From Bacteroidales bacterium (lineage in GTDB: Bacteria; Bacteroidota; Bacteroidia; Bacteroidales; Prolixibacteraceae), in assembly GCA_012729335.1 (NCBI GenBank), contig JAAYDJ010000035.1, positions 372,001-436,000 on the forward strand: a DNA stretch of 64,000 nucleotides, given 5' to 3'. Shown one piece after another: positions 1 to 10,420 of the stretch (positions within the stretch are counted from its first letter, which is position 1; the number at the start of each line of letters is the position of its first letter). Position numbers and translations under genes: made by a program. Under the pieces are notes generated by a model. It saw nothing but the letters and a program-made list of their open reading frames with translations, did not search any database and was not told the DNA's origin.

Positions 1-1
1 G

Positions 2-1828
<1,827 letters not shown>

Positions 1829-1956
1829 TCCTTACGCCCCCGGGAAAAAGAGCATAACATACCTGCAGGAACCATACATTTCCCGCAGGAAGCAGGAATT
1901 CCCATGCAGAAAGCAGGAATTCCCCGCAGGAAGCCCCATCATTATCGGAGACCGGA

Positions 1957-2117
1957 ATGCACCGGAAGGAGACCTCGATGACCCTGAGGATGACTGCGAT
2001 GACACTGAGGGTGACTATGATGACCCTGAGGGAGGATATGATGACCCTGAGGGAGGATATGATGACCTGATGGTGAAAATGAAGATCCTGATGGTGACTG
2101 CGATGCACCGGAAGGAG
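1957..2117. repeat. Degenerate 21-bp tandem repeat bounded by 15-bp direct repeats
   Basis: An identical 15-mer (ATGCACCGGAAGGAG) lies at 1957-1971 and 2103-2117. Between them are degenerate GATGACCCTGAGG units. The unit TATGATGACCCTGAGGGAGG plus A occurs twice exactly, at 2016-2036 and 2037-2057, and a third partial copy follows. The plus-strand reading is an Asp/Glu-rich peptide with DDPEGGY units but no convincing start or ribosome site, so a coding role is doubtful. Confidence 0.75.
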
Positions 2118-2162
2118 TCGAAGAGGAAGTAAAGAAAGGGCCGGAGTACCCGGCAGTGCACA

Positions 2163-2192
2163 AAAAAGAGGAGCTCAATAGCTCCCCTTTTT
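2163..2192. terminator. Probable bidirectional terminator between convergent GH2 genes
   Basis: AAAAAGAGGAGC, loop TCAATA, then GCTCCCCTTTTT forms a 12-bp stem with one A-C mismatch. It ends in T-runs on both strands, so it could stop transcription of the beta-galactosidase from the left and the beta-mannosidase from the right. Confidence 0.6.
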
Positions 2193-2319
2193 CAAATGTT
2201 AACCCCCAAACACACAATGTCAGATCTATATCTGACGTGAAGTATCACAAAGATAAGGGATATTTTCAATTATTTCACAACTTTTGAAATTATTTTTTAA
2301 CCTCTTTTATGCGTTATTA

Positions 2320-4905
2320 TCAGTTAAATGCGCTGGTCAATGTACGCACCGTAAGCACTTCCTTCAGTTTTTCGGGGTTCATGGCACTCTTCAGGGAGAT
2401 CTTCACCGTAGAGGAGGGCAGCATGTCAAAGTAGTTATCGGAGAAGAAACCTTCTTCATCGCCAATCTGGAGGTAGACGTTCCTGGCCAGTTTGTCGGTG
2501 GTCAGCACGATGTCGTAGCCTCCGGCTGTTTTCTCCGTGGTGAAGGTAACGACAGGCTCCGTCAGGAGAAGATCCTTGAAAGGCTTGAAGTACAGAATAT
2601 TGGAGGAAAGTATCTCTTGTCCCGATAGAAGTTCCGCAGCCAGTAGGACCGTACCGGGGTCAGCCCCTGCCAGGAATTTTTCCTGGTTTTCGGAAAAGAC
2701 CAGTGTACTGGCATTGGCGGGGATGGTGACCTCCGACGCATATTTTCTTACTTCCTTTCCCTCAAAATCAAGAAGTCTCAGCCTAAGCAGGCCCTTTTGC
2801 TCCGTCAGATGGTCATTGATGACCGCCACTTTCAGTTCGGCACCATCCCTGAAAGGCGAAACAAGCAAAGGTTCGAATCCCTTTTTTACGTAATACTGCA
2901 GGGCCTTCCAGCGCTGGAAGTAGTCGGTGGAACTCCAGGAGGCCACCGGCCAAACGTCGTTGATCTGCCAGTAGAGGCTTCCCATGTTATAGGGGGCGGC
3001 ACGCCGGTGACCCTCCAGGCCGAACTTGATTCCCTCGGCCTGCAACACCTGACCTACATATAGGAACGCCTCGAAATCCTTGGGTTTCTCGTATTCCTTC
3101 AACATATAGTATTCGATGGTTTCATTGCCTATCGAGGAGCGCTGGTGCGACTTCATCACTTCAGAATAGATGTCGTGGTCTTCTGCGGTGGTGTATTTGC
3201 GCACGGTGGCGATTTCAGGGAAGGACTGAAAGCCGTATTCGCTCATAAAACGGGCCATATGGGTGGCATAGGTCTCAAAGGGTTCTTTTCCCCACCATAC
3301 TCCCCAGTAATGCTCATCGCCGTTGACCAGGTCGGCAGGAATCCCGGTGCCGGAGGAGGGACTCGAAGACCAGTAACTCCGCGAAGGATCCAGTTCGCTG
3401 ACCACTTCCGGAAGTACCCTGTGAAAGATATCCTCATAGGCTTTCCAGATCAGGTCGGCATGCTCCTTGTTTTTGGCCTCCTCAGCCCTTTTCCAGCCCC
3501 AGCCATACCAGGCCGAGAGTATCTCATTGTTTCCGCACCACAAGCCGATGCTGGGATGGTTGCGCAGCCGCTTTACGTTATCAGCGGCTTCCTGTCTGAC
3601 ATTCTCCAGAAACGCCTCATCCCCCGGGAACATCGCGCAGGCAAACATAAAGTCCTGCCATACCAGGATCCCTGCTTCATCACACAGATCATAGAAGAGG
3701 TCCTCTTCATAAATGCCGCCGCCCCAGATCCTGATCATGTTCATGTTGGATACCCGGGCCGTTTCGATGACCTTCCGGTAGTTGTCGGGGGTGACCCGCG
3801 GAAGAAACATATCGTTGGGGATGTAGTTTACACCTTTCATAAAGACGGGAACCCCGTTCAGCTTGAAATAGAAGGAAGTGCCCTTGTTGTCCTTTTCCCT
3901 GACCAGTTCAAGGGTACGCAATCCGATGCGGGTCGACGCCGAGGTGCTCCCGCCATCCACGGCCAGGGTTCCGGTGAGGGTATACAGATGAGGTTCCCCC
4001 AGTCCGTTGGTCCACCAATAAATGGGATCGGCAATTTCAAACGGAGCATCGTAACGGTGCACCCCCTTTTTCAGGTCTATGCTGACTGTGGCCAGAGTCT
4101 TGCCGTCATGGGTGACGGTCAGCACAGCAGGACCTTCGGCTTCGGCGTCGATTTCAAAGGAAGCGTTCAGGCTGGCCTTCTGCGGTTCGAGGCTTTTCTG
4201 CTGTATATGGAGGTCACTGATGCGGACTCCGTCCCAGGCTTCCAGGAAGACGGGCCGCCAGATGCCGCTGGTCACCAGCCGCGGTCCCCAGTCCCAGCCA
4301 AAATGATAACCCGCCTTGCGCGTGAAAACACTTACTTTCTTACCGCCTTCCACCTCGCCGGTCACCGCCTGGTCGTTGTCCGACACCGGAATCACATAAG
4401 GCAGGGCATCATGCTTGCGCAACCCTTCCACAATAGGGGAACGGAATACGATGTGCAATTCGTTCTCCTCCTCCTTCAGAAAGGATTTCACGTCGGCTTT
4501 CCACTCCCTGAACATGTTGTCGGCGTTCAGTACCGGCTGACCGTTCACCGACACACTGGCATAGGTATCCAGTCCTTTGAAATCCAGGGCGATCCTGTCG
4601 CGGGCCAGCATCGCCGCCGTGACCGTGAAGGTCGTCCGGTATTCCCAGTCCGCCTTGTCGATCCATTGTACCTGCCGCTCATTCAGCCTGAAAAAGGGAT
4701 CCTCGATTTTTCCGTTGGCCATCAAATCGGTGTGGACGGTTCCGGGAACCGTGGCCGGAAGCCATTCCGTTTCTCCCGCCTGGCGAAACTGCCAGTTTCC
4801 CCTGATCTCTTCTCTGCTCATCAGTTCCTGTTTTTCCTGGGGGGTGCATCCCGGCACCAGGGCCAGAACCACCAGTGCCATCATCAGCAAATTGTGTTTG
4901 TTCAT
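2320..4905 (-). CDS. GH2 beta-mannosidase, lipoprotein
   Basis: This 861-residue exo-beta-mannosidase removes terminal beta-1,4-linked mannose from manno-oligosaccharides or N-glycan cores. A lipoprotein signal peptide (LALVPGC, Cys20) places it at the periplasmic or outer-membrane face. The layout is typical of GH2 mannosidases: N-terminal jelly roll (about 35-220), Ig-like domain (about 225-335), TIM barrel (about 340-650) and C-terminal beta domains. The acid/base is Glu461 in WCGNNE and the nucleophile is Glu555 in FMSEYGF. Length and both positions closely match the characterised Bacteroides thetaiotaomicron enzyme BtMan2A, as I recall it. The gene is a single unit, convergent with the upstream beta-galactosidase and without SusCD neighbours here. 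A 589-codon open frame on the opposite strand is a shadow. Confidence 0.95.
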   Translation of the reverse strand: MNKHNLLMMALVVLALVPGCTPQEKQELMSREEIRGNWQFRQAGETEWLPATVPGTVHTDLMANGKIEDPFFRLNERQVQWIDKADWEYRTTFTVTAAMLARDRIALDFKGLDTYASVSVNGQPVLNADNMFREWKADVKSFLKEEENELHIVFRSPIVEGLRKHDALPYVIPVSDNDQAVTGEVEGGKKVSVFTRKAGYHFGWDWGPRLVTSGIWRPVFLEAWDGVRISDLHIQQKSLEPQKASLNASFEIDAEAEGPAVLTVTHDGKTLATVSIDLKKGVHRYDAPFEIADPIYWWTNGLGEPHLYTLTGTLAVDGGSTSASTRIGLRTLELVREKDNKGTSFYFKLNGVPVFMKGVNYIPNDMFLPRVTPDNYRKVIETARVSNMNMIRIWGGGIYEEDLFYDLCDEAGILVWQDFMFACAMFPGDEAFLENVRQEAADNVKRLRNHPSIGLWCGNNEILSAWYGWGWKRAEEAKNKEHADLIWKAYEDIFHRVLPEVVSELDPSRSYWSSSPSSGTGIPADLVNGDEHYWGVWWGKEPFETYATHMARFMSEYGFQSFPEIATVRKYTTAEDHDIYSEVMKSHQRSSIGNETIEYYMLKEYEKPKDFEAFLYVGQVLQAEGIKFGLEGHRRAAPYNMGSLYWQINDVWPVASWSSTDYFQRWKALQYYVKKGFEPLLVSPFRDGAELKVAVINDHLTEQKGLLRLRLLDFEGKEVRKYASEVTIPANASTLVFSENQEKFLAGADPGTVLLAAELLSGQEILSSNILYFKPFKDLLLTEPVVTFTTEKTAGGYDIVLTTDKLARNVYLQIGDEEGFFSDNYFDMLPSSTVKISLKSAMNPEKLKEVLTVRTLTSAFN

Positions 4906-4977
4906 TTGGTTTAAATATTAAGCGATTTTGGTTTATTCCCTGAAAGGTGGCCAGCAGCCGTCAGCCGTAATGAAACA

Positions 4978-5013
4978 CAGAGAGGTTGCCCCGCAACAGG
5001 AACAACCTCTCTG
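4978..5013 (-). terminator. Hairpin after the DUF2892 gene
   Basis: CAGAGAGGTTG pairs with CAACCTCTCTG across a 14-base loop. It lies just beyond the stop of the minus-strand DUF2892 gene, before the beta-mannosidase start region. The T-run is weak (TGTGTTTC), so termination is likely but not certain. Confidence 0.55.
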
Positions 5014-5030
5014 ACAGCAGCCGGATGGGA

Positions 5031-5216
5031 TCATTTCTTTATTTCGGTGGACATCTTAAAGGGAACATACAGCGGACAGAACCTGAAGATTCCCGTCAGC
5101 AGCGGTATGAGCCCTACCAATCCCCACCAGTTCTTATAAACCAATCCCAGTAAAAGAATCACCAGTCCGGCGATAATTCTGACCAAACGGTCAGTGGCAC
5201 CTACATTACACTTCAT
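5031..5216 (-). CDS. DUF2892 small inner-membrane protein
   Basis: This 61-residue protein has one clear hydrophobic stretch (about 12-29) and a second, shorter one (about 30-45). It begins MKCNVGATDRLVRI and ends in a short basic tail. The pattern of an N-terminal Asn/Gly-rich start followed by two short membrane segments with an Arg at the first boundary fits the DUF2892 family (the membrane domain of YgaP-like proteins). Its biochemical role is unknown. It lies downstream of pgk on the same strand, 158 bases away, so it may be read from the pgk promoter or on its own. Confidence 0.8.
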   Translation of the reverse strand: MKCNVGATDRLVRIIAGLVILLLGLVYKNWWGLVGLIPLLTGIFRFCPLYVPFKMSTEIKK

Positions 5217-5288
5217 TTGATGATGGTATTAAGTTCAAACGACTTATCGTCTGCCTCCGGAGGGTGTTGGGTGGCGGCGGTGCCGAAA

Positions 5289-5315
5289 CCCGGGAGCTCC
5301 CCCGGAAAGCCCGGG
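5289..5315 (-). other. GC-rich palindromic hairpin between pgk and the DUF2892 gene
   Basis: GGGAGCTCCC is a perfect palindrome set inside a longer CCGGG/CCCGG-rich inverted repeat, with a further CCCGGG at 5310-5315. It lies 60-85 bases after the pgk stop. It could be a pgk terminator or a transcript-stabilising hairpin, but there is no T-run. Confidence 0.35.
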
Positions 5316-5374
5316 ATAAATCTATACCTTGTAACGTAAATGGCCGGAATAAGTTCGCCTTCCCGGGGCAGGTT

Positions 5375-6565
5375 TTATCCGCGTACAGCTGAAATTCCGG
5401 GGAGGTCGCGTCCCTCGAGATATTCCAGGAGGGCACCACCTGCCGTGGAGATATAGGAAACGCCATCGGCAAACCCGAACTGGTTCACGCAGGCTACGGA
5501 ATCTCCGCCCCCTACCAGAGAGAATCCTCCCTTTTTGGTGGCTTCGACGATGGCCTGGCCCACCGCGATGGAACCGGCGGCAAACTTCTCCATTTCAAAG
5601 ACCCCCACGGGGCCATTCCAGAGGATGGTTCCCGACTGTCCGATCACTTCCCTGAAGCGGGCGATCGATGCCGGACCTGCATCGAGACCCATCCACCCCT
5701 CCGGAATTTCGTTGGCCGGGCATACCTGTGTGGTGGCCTCGTTCGAGAAGGCATCGGCGGCTACCACGTCACTGGCCATGATGATGTTAACTCCTTTGGC
5801 TTTGGCGGCCTCCTCAATACGGCGTGCGGTTTCCAGAAAATCATCCTCGCAGAGGGAACTGCCGATCTTACCCCCCTTGGCCTTGATGAAGGTGAAGGTC
5901 ATCCCTCCGCCCAGAATCAGGTTGTCGACCTTGTCGAGGAGGTTCTCAATGATGGTGATCTTGGTCGATACCTTGGCGCCTCCCATGATGGCGGTCAGCG
6001 GCCGCTGGGGGCTCCGGAGCACCTTATCAAGGCTCTCAAGCTCGCTTTCAATGAGATAGCCGAACATTTTGTCGTGGGGGAAAAATTGTGCCATCACCGC
6101 CGTGGAAGCATGCGCCCTGTGGGCCGTCCCAAAAGCATCATTGACCCAGCAATCGCCATTTTCGGCCAGCTGACGGGCAAACTCCACATCTCCCTTCTCT
6201 TCTCCCTTGTGGAAACGGAGGTTTTCAAGAAGCATCACCTCTCCCGGTTTCAGACTGTGGCACAAGGCTTTCACCTCTTCGCCGACACAGTCGGGAGCCA
6301 GCTTCACCTCTACCCCGAGGAGGTGAGAAAGATGCCCCACCAGGTGACGCATCGAATACTTGTCTTCGGGGCCGGCCTTGGGACGCCCGAAATGAGACAT
6401 GATCACCGGTGAACCGCCGGCAGCCACTACCTTCCTGATCGTGGGCAGCGCAGCCCTGATCCGGGTGTCATCGGTAATCACAAACTGGTCATCCAGGGGA
6501 ACATTGAAATCAACGCGGATCAGCGCTTTTTTTCCTTTAAAATCGTAGGTGTCTATCGTCTGCAT
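5375..6565 (-). CDS. pgk: Phosphoglycerate kinase
   Basis: Phosphoglycerate kinase transfers phosphate between 1,3-bisphosphoglycerate and ADP in glycolysis, in the cytoplasm. The 396-residue length is normal. The N-terminal domain shows the phosphoglycerate-binding signature ([13 protein letters not shown] near residues 14-26, plus SHFGRP near 58-63). The C-terminal nucleotide domain shows [19 protein letters not shown] and the GGGDSVACV loop. The start ATG has a consensus -7 box 27 bases upstream. The gene is divergent from holB and has no other glycolytic genes beside it. Confidence 0.98.
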   Translation of the reverse strand: MQTIDTYDFKGKKALIRVDFNVPLDDQFVITDDTRIRAALPTIRKVVAAGGSPVIMSHFGRPKAGPEDKYSMRHLVGHLSHLLGVEVKLAPDCVGEEVKALCHSLKPGEVMLLENLRFHKGEEKGDVEFARQLAENGDCWVNDAFGTAHRAHASTAVMAQFFPHDKMFGYLIESELESLDKVLRSPQRPLTAIMGGAKVSTKITIIENLLDKVDNLILGGGMTFTFIKAKGGKIGSSLCEDDFLETARRIEEAAKAKGVNIIMASDVVAADAFSNEATTQVCPANEIPEGWMGLDAGPASIARFREVIGQSGTILWNGPVGVFEMEKFAAGSIAVGQAIVEATKKGGFSLVGGGDSVACVNQFGFADGVSYISTAGGALLEYLEGRDLPGISAVRG

Positions 6566-6592
6566 ATGAAAGTTTTAGATTATTTGTTTGAT

Positions 6593-6600
6593 CAAAGGTA
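6593..6600 (-). promoter_or_regulatory. Bacteroidetes -7 box for pgk
   Basis: On the minus strand this reads TACCTTTG, matching the TAnnTTTG -7 consensus of the Bacteroidetes primary sigma factor, 27 bases before the pgk ATG. No TTG element at the usual spacing was found. Confidence 0.5.
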
Positions 6601-6687
6601 GAAAATTTCGGCCAATATCGCAGGTGATCCGGGGGGCCCCGCCTCAATTTAATGTACAAATAACCTGATTATTCCGGCGGAAACCTC

Positions 6688-6695
6688 TATTTTTG
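6688..6695 (+). promoter_or_regulatory. Possible -7 box for holB
   Basis: TATTTTTG fits TAnnTTTG and lies 65 bases before the holB ATG, divergent from the pgk box. There is no clear -33 element. Confidence 0.35.
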
Positions 6696-6760
6696 ACCTT
6701 TTCGTGCCGGGGCCGGCAGGCCCTTGTGTCGACGACTAAAAAACGCACCAAAAAGAGACC

Positions 6761-7885
6761 ATGTTTTTCAGTGACATCATCGGACAGGAGAAAATCAGGC
6801 AGCGGCTCACCCGGTCGGTCCATGAGCAGAGGATCAGCCATGCGCAGCTTTTTTCGGGGCCTGAGGGCACCGGAAAGCTGGGGCTGGCCCTGGCCTATGC
6901 CCAATATATCTCCTGCCGTAACCGGAACGCCACCGACAGCTGCGGGAACTGCCCCTCCTGCCGTAAATTCGGCAAGCTGGCCCACCCCGACCTGCACTTC
7001 GTTTTTCCCATTTACAACAAAAAAACCTCACAGAAGGCTTACAGCGACGACTTCCTGCCCCAGTGGCGCGAAATGGTCCTGACCTCCCCCTATTTCAATC
7101 TCGGCCAGTGGATGGCCGCCATCGAAGCCGACAATGCCCAGGGAATCATTTACTCCCACGAAAGCGAATCGATCATCCGCAAGCTGAGCATGAAACCTTA
7201 CGAGGCCGAATTCAAGACGATGATCATCTGGCTGCCCGAAAAAATGCACCCCTCCTGTGCCAACAAACTGCTTAAGATGATCGAGGAGCCTCCGGCCAAA
7301 ACCCTGTTCCTGATGGTCACCGAGGAGGAGGAGAGTGTCCTGCCCACCATCCTTTCCCGCACCCAGATCATCAGGGTTCCGGGAATCGACGACACCAGCC
7401 TCCTCGAAGCCCTCCGGAACAAGGGGGAAAACGATCCTGAAATACTCGCCGAAATGGTCCACCGCGCCGGCGGCAACTACCTCAAAGCCCTTGAATACAC
7501 CCAACCCGGTGAAGACAAGGTCTATTATTTCGGCACGTTCCAAAAGATCATGCGCCACGCCTGGAAAGCCGAAGTGCCCGAGCTCCTCTCCCTGGCCGAA
7601 GAACTCGCCGACCTGGGCCGCGAACGGCAAAAGGAGTTCTTCCTCTATGTCCTTCAGCTGGTCAGGGAATATTTTATGATGAACCTCGGAAATCCCTCCC
7701 TGCTTTACCTCACCCGGAATGAAAAGGAATTCGGCATCAAATTCGCACGGTTTATCAATGAAAAAAATGTAATCCCCTTCAGGGAGCTCTTCGAAGAGGG
7801 ATACCGGCACGTATCCATGAACGGCAATGTGAAGATCATTTTCACCGATACCCTGCTCAAAATCGTCAGGCTGATAAGAAGATAA
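6761..7885 (+). CDS. holB: DNA polymerase III delta-prime subunit
   Basis: This is the delta-prime clamp-loader subunit of the replicative polymerase, an AAA+ family member that helps load the beta clamp on DNA. Residues 1-35 hold the usual start of the family (FSDIIGQE and SHAQLFSGP). A P-loop-like GPEGTGK is at 33-39. Four zinc-binding cysteines (52, 61, 64, 67) follow, as in DnaX/HolB proteins. LSRTQII stands in the SRC/sensor region. Its length (374) is typical of Bacteroidetes HolB, with a C-terminal helical collar domain. The ATG has an in-frame context with the family's conserved N-terminus. ricT follows 70-80 bases downstream on the same strand, a common arrangement in this phylum. 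Confidence 0.93.
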   Translation: MFFSDIIGQEKIRQRLTRSVHEQRISHAQLFSGPEGTGKLGLALAYAQYISCRNRNATDSCGNCPSCRKFGKLAHPDLHFVFPIYNKKTSQKAYSDDFLPQWREMVLTSPYFNLGQWMAAIEADNAQGIIYSHESESIIRKLSMKPYEAEFKTMIIWLPEKMHPSCANKLLKMIEEPPAKTLFLMVTEEEESVLPTILSRTQIIRVPGIDDTSLLEALRNKGENDPEILAEMVHRAGGNYLKALEYTQPGEDKVYYFGTFQKIMRHAWKAEVPELLSLAEELADLGRERQKEFFLYVLQLVREYFMMNLGNPSLLYLTRNEKEFGIKFARFINEKNVIPFRELFEEGYRHVSMNGNVKIIFTDTLLKIVRLIRR

Positions 7886-7892
7886 TTTATTT

Positions 7893-7900
7893 TAATTTTG
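7893..7900 (+). promoter_or_regulatory. Possible -7 box for ricT
   Basis: TAATTTTG fits TAnnTTTG and lies just after the holB stop, 56-65 bases before the candidate ricT starts. It may allow separate expression of the ricT-gldH unit. The -33 element is unclear. Confidence 0.35.
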
Positions 7901-7964
7901 CAGTGGCCCGCAATCTCCTCCCCCCCGGAAGAAAGCGCGCCATGGAGTAATTGGATTGAAGTAC

Positions 7965-9083
7965 ATGGAATATATAGACAGAGGAATTTGCGGAGAGCGT
8001 AATGGCGGCTGTGCCCGCCTGGGGATCACCGACTGGCTGGCCGATGTGCCCAACCTGAGGAACCCCGGCCAGATCGTGGAAGTCAGATTCAAGAATACGC
8101 GGAGGGATTATTACCGCAATGTGAACGACCTGAATCTGCTGCCCGGTGACCTGGTGGCCGTGGAAGCCAATCCCGGGCATGACATCGGTGTGGTTTCCCT
8201 CACCGGCGACCTGGTGTTCGAACAGATGAAAAAGCACAAGGTCTCCTTCATCAATGGTGAATTCCGGAAGATTTACCGGAAGGCCAAGCCTGTGGATATC
8301 GACAAGTGGCGTGAAGCCATCACCCTGGAGCACAAGACCATGATCAGTTCGCGGCAGATTGCCGCCGACCTCCGCCTCAACATGAAAATCGGAGACGTCG
8401 AATACCAGGGTGACAAAACCAAGGCCATCTTCTACTACATCGCCGACGAAAGGGTCGATTTCAGGCAGCTCATCAAGATTCTGGCCGACCAGTTCCATAT
8501 CCGCATTGAGATGAAGCAGATCGGCGCGCGCCAGGAAGCAGGCCGGATCGGCGGCATCGGCCCCTGCGGAAGGGAGCTCTGCTGCTCCACCTGGATCAGC
8601 AACTTCATCTCCGTGACCACCAACTCGGCCCGCTACCAGGACATCTCCATGAACCCCCAGAAGCTGGCCGGACAGTGTGGAAAACTCAAATGCTGCCTCA
8701 ACTTCGAGGTCGACACCTATCTCGACGCGCAGCGCGATTTCCCACCCACCAACATCCCCCTGGAAACCGAAAAAGGAAGGTTCATTTTCCAGAAAGCCGA
8801 TATCCTGAGTGGTATCTACTGGTATTCGGCACAAAGCGGTGAGGCCGCCCCCACCCTGGTGCCCATTCCCGTTCAGAAGGTCAAGGAGATCCTTCGCATG
8901 AACAGCGCCGGTAAACGGGCCGACAAAATGGTGATGGAAACGCAGCAACCCCGCGAAAAAGAGCAGGAGACCTTTCAGAATATGGCGGGGCAGGAGAGCA
9001 TCAGCCGCTTTGACAAAAAGGAACCTTCGCGCAAAAGAAAGAAGAGTTCCAGGAAACCCGGGTACAGGAGGGGGCCACAATGA
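7965..9083 (+). CDS. ricT: RicT-family PSP1-domain protein
   Basis: This cytoplasmic PSP1-domain protein is related to RicT (YaaT), which in Bacillus forms a complex with RicA and RicF that binds iron-sulfur clusters and affects RNA processing. Its role in Bacteroidetes is not established. The PSP1 domain covers about residues 30-270. Conserved cysteine groups are visible: ICGERNGGC near the start, PCGRELCC and QCGKLKCC in the middle. The basic C-tail (about 335-372) is Lys/Arg-rich. ATG 7965 is chosen; a TTG at 7956 would add three residues, and a GGAG lies 8-11 bases before that TTG. The stop codon overlaps the gldH ATG (ATGA), which points to translational coupling. An antisense 401-codon frame is a shadow. 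Confidence 0.85.
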   Translation: MEYIDRGICGERNGGCARLGITDWLADVPNLRNPGQIVEVRFKNTRRDYYRNVNDLNLLPGDLVAVEANPGHDIGVVSLTGDLVFEQMKKHKVSFINGEFRKIYRKAKPVDIDKWREAITLEHKTMISSRQIAADLRLNMKIGDVEYQGDKTKAIFYYIADERVDFRQLIKILADQFHIRIEMKQIGARQEAGRIGGIGPCGRELCCSTWISNFISVTTNSARYQDISMNPQKLAGQCGKLKCCLNFEVDTYLDAQRDFPPTNIPLETEKGRFIFQKADILSGIYWYSAQSGEAAPTLVPIPVQKVKEILRMNSAGKRADKMVMETQQPREKEQETFQNMAGQESISRFDKKEPSRKRKKSSRKPGYRRGPQ

Positions 9084-9655
9084 ATCGGCCATGGGGCATG
9101 CTGAGCCACAGGAGGATGCCCGCTACAGACAGGGAGATCCGTGGATCTGAAGTTGCATCCTTGTCCAGCTTCGGGAGAAACCTGAAGTTCCGCGGGGCGT
9201 GGATTTCCATGGCCATCGTTCTGCTGGTGGCGGTGGCCGCCTGTGACCCCTCCCGGGTCTTCGACGAATACCGGGCCATCCCCGATGCCACCTGGGAAGC
9301 CGATTCTGTCATGACATTCCAGTTCAACATCGCCCGTACCTCCCAAAACAACAACATTTGGTTCAATATCCGCAATGACCAGAAATACGAATACAGCAAC
9401 CTCTGGCTCTTTGTGACCATCGAACCCCCTTCCGGAGCAGCCGTCACCGACACCGTACAAATTATCCTGGCCGACCCCTCCGGGAAATGGCTCGGCAAAG
9501 GATTCAGCGGTCTGTTCGACAACCGCCTCATATACAGGAGAAACGTCTACTTCCCGGAATCGGGCCGGTACACCCTGCGCATCCGTCACGGCATGCGGCC
9601 CGAGACCCTCCGGGGCATCACCGACGTAGGCGTCAGAATCGAGAAACTGAATTAA
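9080..9655 (+). CDS. gldH: Gliding motility / type IX secretion lipoprotein GldH
   Basis: This is a GldH-type lipoprotein. GldH is required for gliding in Flavobacterium and is conserved beside ricT in Bacteroidetes, including non-gliding species. Residues 45-55 form the hydrophobic core and lipobox (VAVAAC, Cys55), followed by a beta-rich domain of about 135 residues with the family pattern CDPSRVFDEY and WLGKGFSGLFDNR. The start overlaps the ricT stop by four bases (ATGA), but this gives an unusually long N-region before the signal core. A TTG at 9161 would give a 28-residue signal peptide, and the ATG at 9209 leaves almost no N-region. The true start is therefore uncertain. trmB follows 10 bases later. 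Confidence 0.88.
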   Translation: MNRPWGMLSHRRMPATDREIRGSEVASLSSFGRNLKFRGAWISMAIVLLVAVAACDPSRVFDEYRAIPDATWEADSVMTFQFNIARTSQNNNIWFNIRNDQKYEYSNLWLFVTIEPPSGAAVTDTVQIILADPSGKWLGKGFSGLFDNRLIYRRNVYFPESGRYTLRIRHGMRPETLRGITDVGVRIEKLN

Positions 9656-9665
9656 CCGGCAGCAG

Positions 9666-10406
9666 GTGGGAAAGAACAAACTGTCGAAATTCGCTGAAAT
9701 GGAACACTTCAGCAACCTCCTTCAGCCCACTTGGGAAGAGCTGGTGAAAGGGAGTTTTCCTTTCCGGGGAAAGTGGGGGTCTGATTTCTTCCGGAACGGT
9801 CATCCCATCGTGGCTGAACTGGGGTGCGGAAAGGGGGAATATACGGTTACCCTGGCCGGCCTCCATCCAGGCCGCAACTACATCGGCCTCGATATCAAGG
9901 GAGCCCGCATGTACACGGGCGCCCGTGAAGCCCTGCAGCGCCCCCTCCCAAATGTGGCCTTTATCCGCACAAAAATCGAAAACACTCCTTTGCTCTTCGG
10001 CCCCGGAGAAATCAGCGCACTGTGGCTCACCTTTCCTGATCCCCAACTGAAAAAAGTGCGCAAAAGGCTTACATCCACCTTTTTCATCGGAAAGTACCTT
10101 TCTTTTCTCAAGCCGGGGGGAACCATCCATCTGAAAACCGACTCCATTTTTATGTATCAGTATACCTCGGCCCTGGTCAGGCTCAACGGTTTTGAAATAC
10201 TTGCCGATACGGCCGACCTGTATGCCACGGAACCTGAAGACGAGGTACTTTCGATCCGCACCTTTTACGAGAAACAGTGGCTTGACCGGGGGATCCCTGT
10301 GAAATACCTGGCTTTCAGACCTGGTGGGGAGCGGGAACTGCTGGAACCGGGTGAAGATTTTGAAAAGGAGGCCTACCGGAGTTTCGGCAGGAGCGCCCGT
10401 ACCTGA
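9666..10406 (+). CDS. trmB: tRNA (guanine-N7-)-methyltransferase
   Basis: TrmB methylates N7 of guanine 46 in the variable loop of tRNAs, using S-adenosylmethionine. The SAM motif ELGCGKGEY is at about 51-59, the acidic end of strand 2 is in GLDIKGAR (74-81), and the TrmB signature TFPDPQLKK is at 122-130. The start is a GTG, which gives the family's usual MGKNKL N-terminus; it lies 10 bases after the gldH stop. The C-terminal region is about 20 residues longer than in E. coli TrmB, and it ends 14 bases before the alkyltransferase-like gene. The gene belongs to one plus-strand series running from holB to mrp. Confidence 0.95.
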   Translation: MGKNKLSKFAEMEHFSNLLQPTWEELVKGSFPFRGKWGSDFFRNGHPIVAELGCGKGEYTVTLAGLHPGRNYIGLDIKGARMYTGAREALQRPLPNVAFIRTKIENTPLLFGPGEISALWLTFPDPQLKKVRKRLTSTFFIGKYLSFLKPGGTIHLKTDSIFMYQYTSALVRLNGFEILADTADLYATEPEDEVLSIRTFYEKQWLDRGIPVKYLAFRPGGERELLEPGEDFEKEAYRSFGRSART

Positions 10407-10420
10407 ATGCCCATGACGAG

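Larger units (their letters stand above)
1829..2319. other. Gene-free spacer, repeat-rich
   Basis: This 491-base spacer separates the convergent GH2 genes. It holds short GCAGGAATTCCC-type repeats (about 1863-1935), a 21-bp tandem repeat inside a 161-bp block bounded by direct repeats, a terminator-like hairpin and an 18-base inverted repeat (2219-2236: GTCAGAT, CTAT, ATCTGAC). No credible gene was seen. Short open frames on both strands come from the repeats. Confidence 0.6.

Noticed and set aside
1942-2217. 91-codon minus-strand frame with SPSG and GHHI repeats
   Set aside because: It comes from the tandem repeats in the spacer, has no start context and overlaps a terminator hairpin.
3145-4914. 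589-codon open frame on the plus strand
   Set aside because: It lies wholly antisense to the clear GH2 beta-mannosidase, which has family motifs and a lipoprotein signal. The frame has no recognisable domain and is open because of high GC and codon bias.
7887-9092. 401-codon open frame on the minus strand
   Set aside because: It is antisense to ricT, which has conserved cysteine motifs. The antisense peptide shows no domain.
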